NCBI RefSeq assembly: GCF_000970345.1
Contig: NZ_LAQU01000017.1
Span: 1 to 64,000, forward strand
Direction of reading: 5' to 3'
DNA length: 64,000 nt
From: Robbsia andropogonis
GTDB taxonomy: Bacteria; Pseudomonadota; Gammaproteobacteria; Burkholderiales; Burkholderiaceae
Numbering within the stretch: the first letter of the stretch is position 1; the number at the start of each line of letters is the position of its first letter. Both the position numbers and the translations under genes were made by a program. Positions 39,853 through 48,056 of this stretch are shown here, piece by piece. The notes below the pieces were generated by a model. It did no database searches. It worked only from the letters and a program-made list of their open reading frames with translations, and was not told the DNA's origin.

Positions 39853-40853
39853 CCCACTTCTCGTCCGGATTGCCAGAATCAAGCCACGGCGCGACCCGCG
39901 CCGTGGCCGGAAAACGCGCGGTCGTATTCGCTTATCACAACGTGGGGGCACGCTGTCTGCGTGTGCTATTGGCGCGCGGCGTGGACGTAGCGCTGGTCGT
40001 CACGCATGAGGACAATCCGGAAGAACATATCTGGTTCGAAAGCGTCGCCGCCGTCGCCGCAGACCACGGCATCCCGACGATCCAGCCAACCGCGGCGCAA
40101 GTCGCCGATGGCCAGACCCTGCGGCAAGCGTTGCGCAACCTGCCTGGCGGCGCGCCGGATTTCCTGTTTTCCTTCTACTTCCGGCATATGCTTCCGGTCG
40201 ACGTGCTTGCGCTGGCGCCGCGTGGGGCCTATAACCTGCACGGCTCGCTGTTGCCCCGATACCGTGGCCGCGTTCCAGTAAACTGGGCCGTGCTGTATGG
40301 CGAGACCGAAACCGGTGCCACGCTGCATGAAATGACCGCGAAGCCCGACGCGGGCGCCATTCTTGCGCAGACCGCGGTCCCCATCTTGCCCGATGACACC
40401 GCGCATCAGGTGTTCGAAAAAGTGACCGTGGCGGCGGAACAGACACTATGGGGCGTGCTGCCCGCCTTGCTGGACGGCACCGCTTTACGTTTGCCGAACG
40501 ACCTCGCTGCCGGGTCGTATTTTGGCGGTCGCAAGCCGGAAGATGGCCGCATCGACTGGTCGCAACCCGCGCAGCAGGTGTATAACCTGATACGAGCAGT
40601 GGCGCCACCCTATCCCGGCGCGTTCTGGGACGATGCGGCAGGTCGGCGCTTTATCCTTGCCGCCGCACGAATGCTCCCCGGCGACGCCGCCTTGCATGCG
40701 GATTTGCCCCCCGGCTTTCATGTGGTGGATAATGCAATCGTTGGCGTATGCGGCGATGGGCGCGCCCTCGCGATCCGCGAACTGCGACTGGACGATGTGC
40801 CGATCACGGCCAGCGACTGGTTGCGACTTTCACTCCCTTCTCGCGACTCATGA
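39849..40853 (+). CDS. arnA: UDP-Ara4N formyltransferase (ArnA N-terminal function)
   Basis: Stand-alone version of the N-terminal domain of E. coli ArnA; it formylates UDP-Ara4N with N10-formyltetrahydrofolate. The catalytic Asn-x-His sits in NLHGSLLPRYRGRVPVNW, and the conserved Asp in DAGAILAQ. The C-terminal OB-like subdomain is present (RKPEDGRIDWSQPAQQVYNLIRAVAPPYPGA). Unlike E. coli, this polypeptide stops here (334 residues) and the decarboxylase is a separate gene overlapping at ATGA. It starts at GTG 39849 within the arnC stop. Confidence 0.95.
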   Translation: MTHFSSGLPESSHGATRAVAGKRAVVFAYHNVGARCLRVLLARGVDVALVVTHEDNPEEHIWFESVAAVAADHGIPTIQPTAAQVADGQTLRQALRNLPGGAPDFLFSFYFRHMLPVDVLALAPRGAYNLHGSLLPRYRGRVPVNWAVLYGETETGATLHEMTAKPDAGAILAQTAVPILPDDTAHQVFEKVTVAAEQTLWGVLPALLDGTALRLPNDLAAGSYFGGRKPEDGRIDWSQPAQQVYNLIRAVAPPYPGAFWDDAAGRRFILAAARMLPGDAALHADLPPGFHVVDNAIVGVCGDGRALAIRELRLDDVPITASDWLRLSLPSRDS

Positions 40854-41896
40854 AGAAAAAGGTTCTGATTTTTGGCGTCAACGGCTTTATCGGCCACCAC
40901 CTGTCGAAGCGCATTCTGGAAACGACGGACTGGGACGTGTACGGCATGGATATGCAAAGCGATCGCCTGGGCGATCTCGCGAAACATGAGCGTATGCATT
41001 TCTTCGAGGGCGATATTACGATCAACAAGGAGTGGGTCGAGTATCACGTGCGCAAGTGCGACGTGATACTGCCGTTGGTGGCCATCGCGACACCGGCCAC
41101 TTACGTGCAGCAACCGCTGAGGGTGTTCGAGCTCGACTTCGAGGCGAACATGCCGATCATTCGATCGGCGGTCAAGTATCGCAAGCACCTGGTCTTCCCA
41201 TCGACATCCGAAGTCTACGGCATGTGCGAGGATGGGGAATTCGATCCTGAAAGCTCGCCGCTCGTGTATGGTCCGATCAACAAGCCGCGCTGGATCTATG
41301 CGTGCTCGAAGCAATTGCTTGACCGCGTGATCTGGGGCTACGGAATGCAGGACGGCCTGAATTTCACCTTGTTCCGCCCGTTCAACTGGATGGGACCCGG
41401 CCTGGATTCGATCCACACGCCGAAGGAAGGCAGTTCGCGGGTGGTAACGCAATTCCTCGGTCATATCGTCCGGGGCGAAAACATCAATCTGGTTGACGGC
41501 GGCGCACAAAAGCGTGCCTTTACCTGGATCGGCGACGGCATTGCGGCGTTGATGAAAATCATCGATAACCCGAACGGCATTGCCAGCGGCAAGATCTATA
41601 ACATCGGCAATCCGACCAACAACGTCTCCGTACGCGAACTGGCGACAAAGATGCTGGCCCTCGCGGCCGAATTCCCGGAATACCGGGATGGCGCGAAATC
41701 GGTCCAGGTCGTGGAAACCTCGTCCGGTGCGTACTATGGCACGGGCTATCAGGACGTCCAGCACCGTGTGCCGAAGATCGATAACACGATGCATGAGCTG
41801 GGCTGGAAGCCTGAAGTCGCGATGGACGATGCGCTGCGCCAGTTATTCGAGGCCTATCGCTCGCAAGTCGTAGAAGCCCGCGCCTTGATGGACTGA
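40850..41896 (+). CDS. UDP-glucuronic acid decarboxylase (ArnA C-terminal function)
   Basis: NAD-dependent short-chain dehydrogenase/reductase that oxidatively decarboxylates UDP-glucuronate to UDP-Ara4O, the second half of E. coli ArnA as a separate 348-residue protein. Visible are the Rossmann motif IFGVNGFIGHHL, PSTSEVYGMC (catalytic Ser and Glu), YACSKQLLDRV (YxxxK), FRPFNWMGPGLD and the arginine-containing ENINLVDGGAQKRAFTWI. The ATG overlaps the previous stop; ArnD starts 5 bp after this stop. The split implies the two enzymes may still associate. Confidence 0.95.
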   Translation: MKKKVLIFGVNGFIGHHLSKRILETTDWDVYGMDMQSDRLGDLAKHERMHFFEGDITINKEWVEYHVRKCDVILPLVAIATPATYVQQPLRVFELDFEANMPIIRSAVKYRKHLVFPSTSEVYGMCEDGEFDPESSPLVYGPINKPRWIYACSKQLLDRVIWGYGMQDGLNFTLFRPFNWMGPGLDSIHTPKEGSSRVVTQFLGHIVRGENINLVDGGAQKRAFTWIGDGIAALMKIIDNPNGIASGKIYNIGNPTNNVSVRELATKMLALAAEFPEYRDGAKSVQVVETSSGAYYGTGYQDVQHRVPKIDNTMHELGWKPEVAMDDALRQLFEAYRSQVVEARALMD

Positions 41897-41901
41897 TACA
41901 T

Positions 41902-42837
41902 TTGGCACGCATCGTTCTCAAGATCGACGTCGACACGCTGCGGGGTACCCGCGAGGGCGTGCCGGCGCTCGTCGACATGTTGGAGGCCGCGCAAGCCGGC
42001 GCCACCTTCCTCTTCAGCCTCGGTCCGGACCACACCGGCTGGGCGCTACGCCGGGTCTTCCGCCCAGGTTTTCTCAAAAAAGTATCCCGCACCTCGGTGG
42101 TCGAACACTACGGCGTCAAGACGCTGATGTACGGCACGCTATTACCCGGCCCTGATATTGGCGTACGTGCGGCGACCGAGATGCGCGCCGTCCGGGACGC
42201 GGGCTTCGAGGTGGGAATCCATTGCTGGGATCACGTCTACTGGCAGGACAATGTGCGCGACCGCGGCAACGACGCGCGCTGGACCTGCGCGCAGATGCAA
42301 CGTGCCCATGATCGCTTTGTGTCGATCTTCGGACGTGCGCCGACGACACATGGCGCGGCCGGCTGGCAAATGAACGAGCACGGGCTGGCCTTGATCGATA
42401 AATGGGGCATGACCTACGCATCCGATGGCCGCGGCGATGGACCCTATCGGCCCGCGATTGGTACGCGCGTGCTGTCCCACATCCAAATGCCCACCACGTT
42501 GCCAACGCTGGATGAGTTGATAGGTATCGACGACATTACCGTCGACAATGTCGCAGAACGATTGCTGACGTACACGGCCCGCGACACGGACAGCAATGGC
42601 CGCGTCCTCGCCGAACGTGATCACGTTTTCACGCTGCACGCGGAACTGGAGGGGCAGAAGCTTGCACCGGTGTTCAATGCATTATTGCGCGGTTGGCAAG
42701 CGCAAGGCCATCAGCTTGTCTCGATGGCCGATTACCATGCGACGCTCGATCCGGCAACGTTGCCGGTGCGACCGTTCGCGTGGGGAAGTATCCCGGGACG
42801 ATCCGGTGAGTTGATGATTCAACCCGACGCCGCCTGA
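41902..42837 (+). CDS. arnD: 4-deoxy-4-formamido-L-Ara-undecaprenyl-phosphate deformylase
   Basis: NodB-type polysaccharide deacetylase fold enzyme that removes the formyl group from Und-P-Ara4FN, driving the pathway toward the flippase. The start is TTG at 41902 (ARIVLKIDVDTLRGTREGVP). Metal-ligand motifs are KIDVDT (catalytic/metal Asp), GIHCWDHVYW with the two His ligands, and HGAAGWQMNEHGL. The 311-residue length is typical. It is the last gene of the arn cluster; arnE and arnF are not found after it, the next gene being a peroxiredoxin. Confidence 0.94.
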   Translation: MARIVLKIDVDTLRGTREGVPALVDMLEAAQAGATFLFSLGPDHTGWALRRVFRPGFLKKVSRTSVVEHYGVKTLMYGTLLPGPDIGVRAATEMRAVRDAGFEVGIHCWDHVYWQDNVRDRGNDARWTCAQMQRAHDRFVSIFGRAPTTHGAAGWQMNEHGLALIDKWGMTYASDGRGDGPYRPAIGTRVLSHIQMPTTLPTLDELIGIDDITVDNVAERLLTYTARDTDSNGRVLAERDHVFTLHAELEGQKLAPVFNALLRGWQAQGHQLVSMADYHATLDPATLPVRPFAWGSIPGRSGELMIQPDAA

Positions 42838-42960
42838 TGGGCGTGCGACGTATGCGGTCCACCGACAGGCGCTTTGCTTTGTTGTGCGCGAGAGCAGCCG
42901 CTTGCCAGTTTCACCCGCCGGACGAGTTGTGCCGGCATCGATAAAAAAAGGAATAGCGCA

Positions 42961-43512
42961 ATGTCGATCGCTTCCCTCGCCAACGCTCCCGCATCGGACA
43001 CAGCCGCGACTGGCGCGCCGGTTGCAGTGGGACAGACGGCGCCGGACTTCTCCGCGCCGGTGACGCAAGGGGATGAAACAGATGCAGTAAAGCACGTGTT
43101 GACGCTCAGCGCGCTACGCGGCAAGCATGTCGTGTTGTATTTTTACCCGAAGGACGGCACCCCTGGCTGCACGAAGGAGAGCATGGCGTTTCGCGATCAT
43201 GCCCCGGCGTTCGCCGCCGCGAATACCGTCATTGTCGGCGTCTCGCGCGACAGCCTGCCGTCCCATGAGCGCTTCAAAAGCAAGCTGGAACTGCCTTTCG
43301 GCCTTGTTTCCGATAAGGACGAGTCCGTATGCAACCTGTACGGCGTCATGAAAGAGAAGAAAATGTACGGCAAGACCGTGCGTGGCATCGAACGATCGAC
43401 CTTTCTGATCGACGCCAAGGGCACGATCCGAAATGCCTGGCGTGGACTCAAGGTGGACGCGCATGCGGACGACGTGCTGCTTGCCGCGCAAACACTTGAA
43501 TCATCGCGCTAA
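42961..43512 (+). CDS. bcp: Peroxiredoxin, Bcp/PrxQ family
   Basis: Thiol peroxidase that reduces hydrogen and alkyl peroxides with thioredoxin. The 183-residue protein has FYPKDGTPGCTKES with peroxidatic Cys70 and a second Cys124 in SVCNLYGV. The resolving Cys five residues after the peroxidatic Cys, seen in E. coli Bcp, is absent, as is one at +36, so this looks like a one-Cys mechanism unless Cys124 serves. AAGGAATA precedes ATG 42961. The first 20 residues are an Ala-rich extension. Confidence 0.94.
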   Translation: MSIASLANAPASDTAATGAPVAVGQTAPDFSAPVTQGDETDAVKHVLTLSALRGKHVVLYFYPKDGTPGCTKESMAFRDHAPAFAAANTVIVGVSRDSLPSHERFKSKLELPFGLVSDKDESVCNLYGVMKEKKMYGKTVRGIERSTFLIDAKGTIRNAWRGLKVDAHADDVLLAAQTLESSR

Positions 43513-43644
43513 GCCGGGATATAGTGAGGTCAATGACGCACGCATTCGCACGGACTGGTTCCGCATGCCTCCTTGACGAGGCCCTCACTGCCTGCTTTGC
43601 TTACCGCGCCGCCCGCGCTGCCGCACCTCGGGCCCGGCGCGAAG

Positions 43645-43683
43645 AAAGCCGCCGTCGCCACTTTCAGGCGAGGCGGCTTTTTC
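43645..43683 (+). terminator. Intrinsic terminator after bcp
   Basis: AAGCCGCC pairs with GGCGGCTT, extended inside by CGCC/GGCG across a short bulge, and is followed by TTTTTC. It lies about 130 bp after the peroxiredoxin stop, with no gene between. Confidence 0.8.
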
Positions 43684-43748
43684 GCTTCTGTTTTCTCTCA
43701 ACCTCAACCCTTTGGCAAGCCAGCGGCACCCCTAGTTTCGCTCTACAT

Positions 43749-43770
43749 GATGCGGCAACCTTGCCGCATC
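43749..43770. promoter_or_regulatory. Perfect 10-bp inverted repeat before the PIN-PhoH gene
   Basis: GATGCGGCAA and its exact reverse complement are separated by two bases, 28 bp before the ATG at 43799. With a two-base centre and no T run, it looks more like a protein operator than a terminator, though an RNA hairpin near the ribosome-binding site is possible. Confidence 0.45.
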
Positions 43771-43798
43771 GTTCGCTTGTGTCCGATAGGAGCTCTTG

Positions 43799-45682
43799 AT
43801 GCCTTTGCCCTCCTTGCCTTCAAAGCTTGGCGACCTGCTACCGGCGGACCAATACAAGGCGCGTTTGCGCCCGTCCCCGGCGTCGAAAAAGAAATCCGCG
43901 CACGTGGAAGATGCCGACGTGGCGGTGGTCGATGAAGTCGAATACCTGCCCACCGCGGCAGCTGAGTTAAGTGGTACCGCGATCCCGGCCGCAATGCCTG
44001 CGGCATTGCGAGATCCGGAACCTGTCAGCGAGGCGAAACACCCTGCCAAAGGTGTCGCACGCACCCATGACGCGCCAGCAACACAGACGGCAGGTGCGCG
44101 CCCCGCGGCAGGCACCCCCACCGCCACGCCGCGTGCCGAGCGTATCGAAGCCGGCGACGATGTGCCCTTGCAAGCCCGCGACCACCAGAAAATCCCGGAA
44201 AACCTGCGCCATCACACGGCGGGCGGTGCTCATGCCGGCGCGCAATCGCGTCAGGCCAAAGGCGGCGCACGCGCTGCGGCAGCCGCCGTCCGGACGAAGT
44301 TGTTCGTCCTGGACACGAACGTGCTGCTGCACGATCCGAGTTCCCTGTTCCGTTTCGAGGAGCATGACGTCTATCTGCCGATGATGACGTTGGAGGAACT
44401 GGACAACAACAAGAAAGGCATGTCGGAAGTCGCGCGTAACGCGCGTCAGGTCAGTCGCATCCTCGACGGCCTGGTGGCCGGTGACGTCGACATCCAGACG
44501 GGCCTGCAGTTGTCCCGCCTGGGAAATCGCGAAGCCCGCGGCCGTCTGTTCTTCCAGACCTCGTTGCAGGAAGTGCCTCCGGTGGCGGGCCTGCCAGCAG
44601 GCAAGGCCGACAATCAGATTCTTGGCGTGGTACGCGCACTGGAACGCGCACAGCCGGAACGGGACGTGGTCCTGGTGTCGAAAGACATCAATATGCGGAT
44701 CAAGGCCCACGCGCTGCAATTGGCCGCCGAGGATTACTACAACGATCAGGTCCTCGAAGACAAGGATCTGCTGTACACCGGCGTGCATGCGCTGCAGAAG
44801 GATTTCTGGACCCGGCATGGCAAGGGGATGGAAAGCTGGCAGGACGTGAAAACGGGTACGACGTTCTATCGCCTGACCGGTCCGTCGGTGCCCGCGATGC
44901 TGGTGAACCAGTTTGTGTATCTGGAACCGAACAACGGCGAACCGGCATTCCATGCGGTCGTGCGCGAGATAAACGGTCGCACCGCCCTGCTGCAGACATT
45001 GCGCGATTACGGGCACCACAAGAACAACGTGTGGGGCGTCACCGCACGCAACCGTGAGCAGAATTTTGCGCTGAACCTGCTGATGAATCCGGACGTCGAC
45101 TTTGTCAGCCTGTTGGGTCAGGCCGGTACCGGCAAAACCTTGCTCGCCCTGGCCGCCGGCTTGGCGCAAGTACTTGACGAGAAGCGTTATAACGAAATCA
45201 TCGTCACCCGCGCGACGGTCCCGGTGGGCGAGGATATCGGCTTCCTGCCGGGCACCGAGGAAGAGAAAATGCAGCCGTGGATGGGGGCATTCGACGACAA
45301 CCTCGAAGTGCTGCAGAAGAGTGACGATTCCGCTGGGGAATGGGGACGCGCCGCCACGCAAGACCTGATTCGTTCGCGCCTGAAGGTCAAGAGCATGAAC
45401 TTCATGCGTGGCCGAACCTTTGTCGACAAATATGTGATCATCGACGAGGCGCAAAATCTGACACCCAAGCAAATGAAGACGTTGGTGACACGTGCAGGTC
45501 CTGGCACGAAAATCATCTGTCTCGGGAATATTGCGCAGATCGACACACCATACCTGACCGAAGGCAGTTCGGGCCTGACGTATGTGGTCGACCGCCTGAA
45601 GGGCTGGCCGCACGGCGGGCACGTGACGCTGGCGCGCGGTGAGCGCTCGCGACTGGCGGATTATGCCTCCGATATGTTGTAA
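43799..45682 (+). CDS. PIN domain-PhoH family ATPase (PhoH2-like)
   Basis: Two-domain protein: an N-terminal PIN ribonuclease domain and a C-terminal PhoH RecA-like ATPase. In mycobacteria PhoH2 is a sequence-specific RNA helicase and RNase. Residues 1-160 are Ala/Pro-rich and probably disordered. The PIN domain begins at KLFVLDTNVLLHDPSSLFRFEEHDVYLPMMTLEELD, showing catalytic Asp and Glu residues, with a third acidic cluster around SKDINMRIKA. The PhoH part has GQAGTGKTLLALAAGL (Walker A), VGEDIGFLPGTEEEKM and VIIDEAQNLTPKQMKTL (Walker B). ATG 43799 has AGGAG 6 bases upstream. No antitoxin gene precedes it. Confidence 0.9.
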   Translation: MPLPSLPSKLGDLLPADQYKARLRPSPASKKKSAHVEDADVAVVDEVEYLPTAAAELSGTAIPAAMPAALRDPEPVSEAKHPAKGVARTHDAPATQTAGARPAAGTPTATPRAERIEAGDDVPLQARDHQKIPENLRHHTAGGAHAGAQSRQAKGGARAAAAAVRTKLFVLDTNVLLHDPSSLFRFEEHDVYLPMMTLEELDNNKKGMSEVARNARQVSRILDGLVAGDVDIQTGLQLSRLGNREARGRLFFQTSLQEVPPVAGLPAGKADNQILGVVRALERAQPERDVVLVSKDINMRIKAHALQLAAEDYYNDQVLEDKDLLYTGVHALQKDFWTRHGKGMESWQDVKTGTTFYRLTGPSVPAMLVNQFVYLEPNNGEPAFHAVVREINGRTALLQTLRDYGHHKNNVWGVTARNREQNFALNLLMNPDVDFVSLLGQAGTGKTLLALAAGLAQVLDEKRYNEIIVTRATVPVGEDIGFLPGTEEEKMQPWMGAFDDNLEVLQKSDDSAGEWGRAATQDLIRSRLKVKSMNFMRGRTFVDKYVIIDEAQNLTPKQMKTLVTRAGPGTKIICLGNIAQIDTPYLTEGSSGLTYVVDRLKGWPHGGHVTLARGERSRLADYASDML

Positions 45683-46133
45683 GTTCGCGTGGGATCTCGT
45701 CTGTTAAACACCGGCGCATCGCGCGTTCGGTGCATCGCACAACGATCCTGCTTCTGATAGCGAAGCGGCATGCCGCTTCCGTCCCCTTCGGCCCGGCGCT
45801 GCGCAAGCACGCCGGGCCGTTGTTTTGCGATGATGACAACGTAAGACAGGCGTGGAAACGCGTCGAATTTCAATTATTTACCGTCTTTTCCTGATGTATC
45901 GAGTCAACAGCGGTTGCCGACCAGCGTAGCCGCAGTTAAGATAAAAGCACCTCGTCTATTTGCGTGCTGGCGCCGATAGCCCACCTGCCGTCCGTTCCCG
46001 AACGCATTTTTCCCGGTTCAGGGTGGTATTTTGGCAGCGCTCAGCGCGCGATTTTCTCCGTATGCGCTCCGTTTCGCATTCGCCTCGTCCCACCGTATCA
46101 CCGCCTGCGTCGCTGAACGCGGTACCGGCGCGC
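45683..46133. other. Intergenic stretch between the PhoH-type gene and the NlpC/P60 gene
   Basis: About 450 bp. The first part ends in the terminator at 45789-45826. The part from about 45830 to 46060 has an AT-rich segment (around 45870-45900) suitable for a promoter, but I cannot choose one. From 46062 the sequence is in frame with the NlpC/P60 gene and may be coding if an earlier start is used. Confidence 0.4.
45789..45826 (+). terminator. Intrinsic terminator after the PIN-PhoH gene
   Basis: CGGCCCGGCG (45789-45798) pairs perfectly with CGCCGGGCCG (45810-45819), followed by TTGTTTTG. The 10-bp GC stem makes this a strong stop about 110 bp after the PhoH-type stop codon. Confidence 0.85.
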
Positions 46134-47027
46134 ATGTCGTTCGGCGAGACGGTCTCAAATGCGATGGCAACGGCGGGCACGACGGGGGGCGCGGCATTTC
46201 GGCTTGCCGCATCGAGTACGGCGCTGGCGTGCCTGCTGATCTTGGGTGCCTGCGGCACGACGCCGCGTGACCAAGGTAACACGTCCGCCGATGCGAGCGG
46301 CGTGCGCACCAAACTGAATGGCTGGGGACCGAAAACGCCGCCGCCAGGATTGCCGAAGTTCGTCGACCACAGCGTTGGGCAAGAAGAGATTTCGATGCAG
46401 GCGATGGGGCTTGTGGGCATTCCGTATCGCTGGGGCGGCAATACGCCGGCGTCTGGTTTCGATTGCAGCGGATTAGTCCGCTACGTGGTCGATAACGCGG
46501 CTGATGTACAACTGCCTCGCACTACGTCACAGATGCGCTACGCCGGCACGAGCGTCGAGCCCGATGAGATCGCACCGGGAGACTTGGTGTTTTTCAACAC
46601 CGATGGACGGCCGTACTCTCATGTGGGCGTCTATGTCGGAAACTACCGGTTCGTGAACGCCCCGTCGACCGGCGGCACCGTACGTATCGACTACATTTCC
46701 AATCCGTATTGGGCGCGCCACTTCGACGGCATCCGTCGTATCGCGGGTCGCCGCGCGACGGCGCCCGTGCCGCTGGACCCGCGTGCACCATTGACGCCGC
46801 AGGATGGGCAGCCGATGGTTGCACCGGAAAACGCCTACGCACAGGCGGGTATGCCAGCAGGCAATACGACAAATCTGTCCACCGCGCCAGCCGCGCCGAT
46901 CAATACGCCACCACGATCATCACAAGGTGTGGGCGATGATCCTATCGGTGCCGTGATTGCACATGCGGATCGGCAAGGCACGGCGAGCGACGATCCGATC
47001 GCCCGCATCGCCGCACAAGCGCGCTGA
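46134..47027 (+). CDS. NlpC/P60 family lipoprotein, putative D,L-endopeptidase
   Basis: Predicted outer- or inner-membrane lipoprotein that would cut peptidoglycan stem peptides. From ATG 46134 a hydrophobic segment ends in the lipobox LGAC (Cys at about residue 40). The NlpC/P60 domain follows: GIPYRWGGNTPASGFDCSGLVRY with catalytic Cys near residue 111, DLVFFNTDGRPYSHVGVYVGN with catalytic His near residue 163. The last 90 residues are Pro/Ala/Gln-rich. ATG 46062 and ATG 46164 are alternative starts; none has a clear ribosome-binding site. A second NlpC/P60 gene lies at 62.4-63.2 kb. Confidence 0.88.
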   Translation: MSFGETVSNAMATAGTTGGAAFRLAASSTALACLLILGACGTTPRDQGNTSADASGVRTKLNGWGPKTPPPGLPKFVDHSVGQEEISMQAMGLVGIPYRWGGNTPASGFDCSGLVRYVVDNAADVQLPRTTSQMRYAGTSVEPDEIAPGDLVFFNTDGRPYSHVGVYVGNYRFVNAPSTGGTVRIDYISNPYWARHFDGIRRIAGRRATAPVPLDPRAPLTPQDGQPMVAPENAYAQAGMPAGNTTNLSTAPAAPINTPPRSSQGVGDDPIGAVIAHADRQGTASDDPIARIAAQAR

Positions 47028-47033
47028 TACGGC

Positions 47034-48046
47034 TTAGAACAACCAGCGACCGCACCACCAACCTGCAGCCGCGAGCACTGCCGACGCCGGAATCGTCAGT
47101 ATCCAGGCCCAGACGATGCGTCCCGCCACGCCCCATCGCACTGCCGATAGCTTTTGCGTCGCGCCCACCCCGACGATGGCACCCGTGATCGTATGCGTGG
47201 TCGACACCGGAATGCCCAGCCAGGATGCGGTGAACAACGTAACCGCCCCCCCGACTCGGCACAGAAGCCGCCAACAGGTTTCAACTTCGTGATTTTCTGG
47301 CCCATGGTGCGAACCACGCGCCATCCACCGAACAAGGTCCCAAGTCCAATCGCGAAATAACACGCGGCGATCACCCACGCCGGCGGTGCCTCTGCCTGCG
47401 CGGTCACGTAACCACTTGCGATGAGCAACATCCAGATCACGCCAATGGTCTTCTGCGCATCATTGCCGCCATGGCCAAGCGAATACAACCCGGCGGACAG
47501 CAACTGCAACCGCCGGAAATGGCGATCAACACGGGACGGCGGCGTACGAAAAAACAGCCACGAGACCGCCACCATGAACGCCGACCCCAATACGAAGCCG
47601 AGCAACGGCGAGATAAAAATAAAGGCGACGGTTTTCATCAGGCCATCGTAATTCAAGGCCGCAAAGCCCCCCGTCTTCGCCACCGCCGCGCCGACCAGTC
47701 CGCCGATCAAGGCATGGGATGAACTCGATGGAATACCGAACACCCACGTAATGATGTTCCACCCGATCGCCCCCAGTAGCGCGCCGAAAATCACATACTG
47801 GTCGATGATCTCCGGATCGATCGTGCCTCGCCCCACCGTTGCCGCGACTTTCAGGTGGAAGATGAAATACGCGAGGACATTGGCGAATGCCGCGAACGCC
47901 ACCGCTTGCTGCGGCTTGAGCACGCCCGTGGACACCACGGTGGCAATCGAGTTTGCCGCATCGTGGAAGCCGTTCAAGAAGTCGAACACCAATGCGACCG
48001 CGACCAACACGACGATCGCCCATAAAGCCATATGTATCGAAGCCAT
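47034..48046 (-). pseudogene. pit: Low-affinity inorganic phosphate transporter Pit, frameshifted
   Basis: PiT-family permease for metal-phosphate. The first part encodes VFDFLNGFHDAANSIATVVSTG (the PiT signature), the substrate-site repeats, GIPSSSSHALIGGLVGA and SLGHGGNDAQKTIG. After KLKPVGGFCAESGG the frame is lost at a C7 tract (47246-47252; G7 on the coding strand) and ends at 47096. The expected sequence AVTLFTASWLGIPVSTTHTITGAIVGVG and the last helices to CGRWLF continue in the next frame to 47034. Eight (or five) G's would restore it. It may be a sequencing error, a decaying gene or a phase-variable tract. A DUF47 gene lies 10 bp upstream. Confidence 0.88.
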
Positions 48047-48056
48047 CAGCTATCCG

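Noticed and set aside
38716-39951. 411-codon open frame antisense to arnC
   Set aside because: Arg/His/Asp-rich shadow of the sense GT2 gene; no motif.
43967-45622. 551-codon open frame antisense to the PIN-PhoH gene
   Set aside because: His/Gln/Arg-rich shadow translation typical of the opposite strand of GC3-rich genes; no start context or domain.
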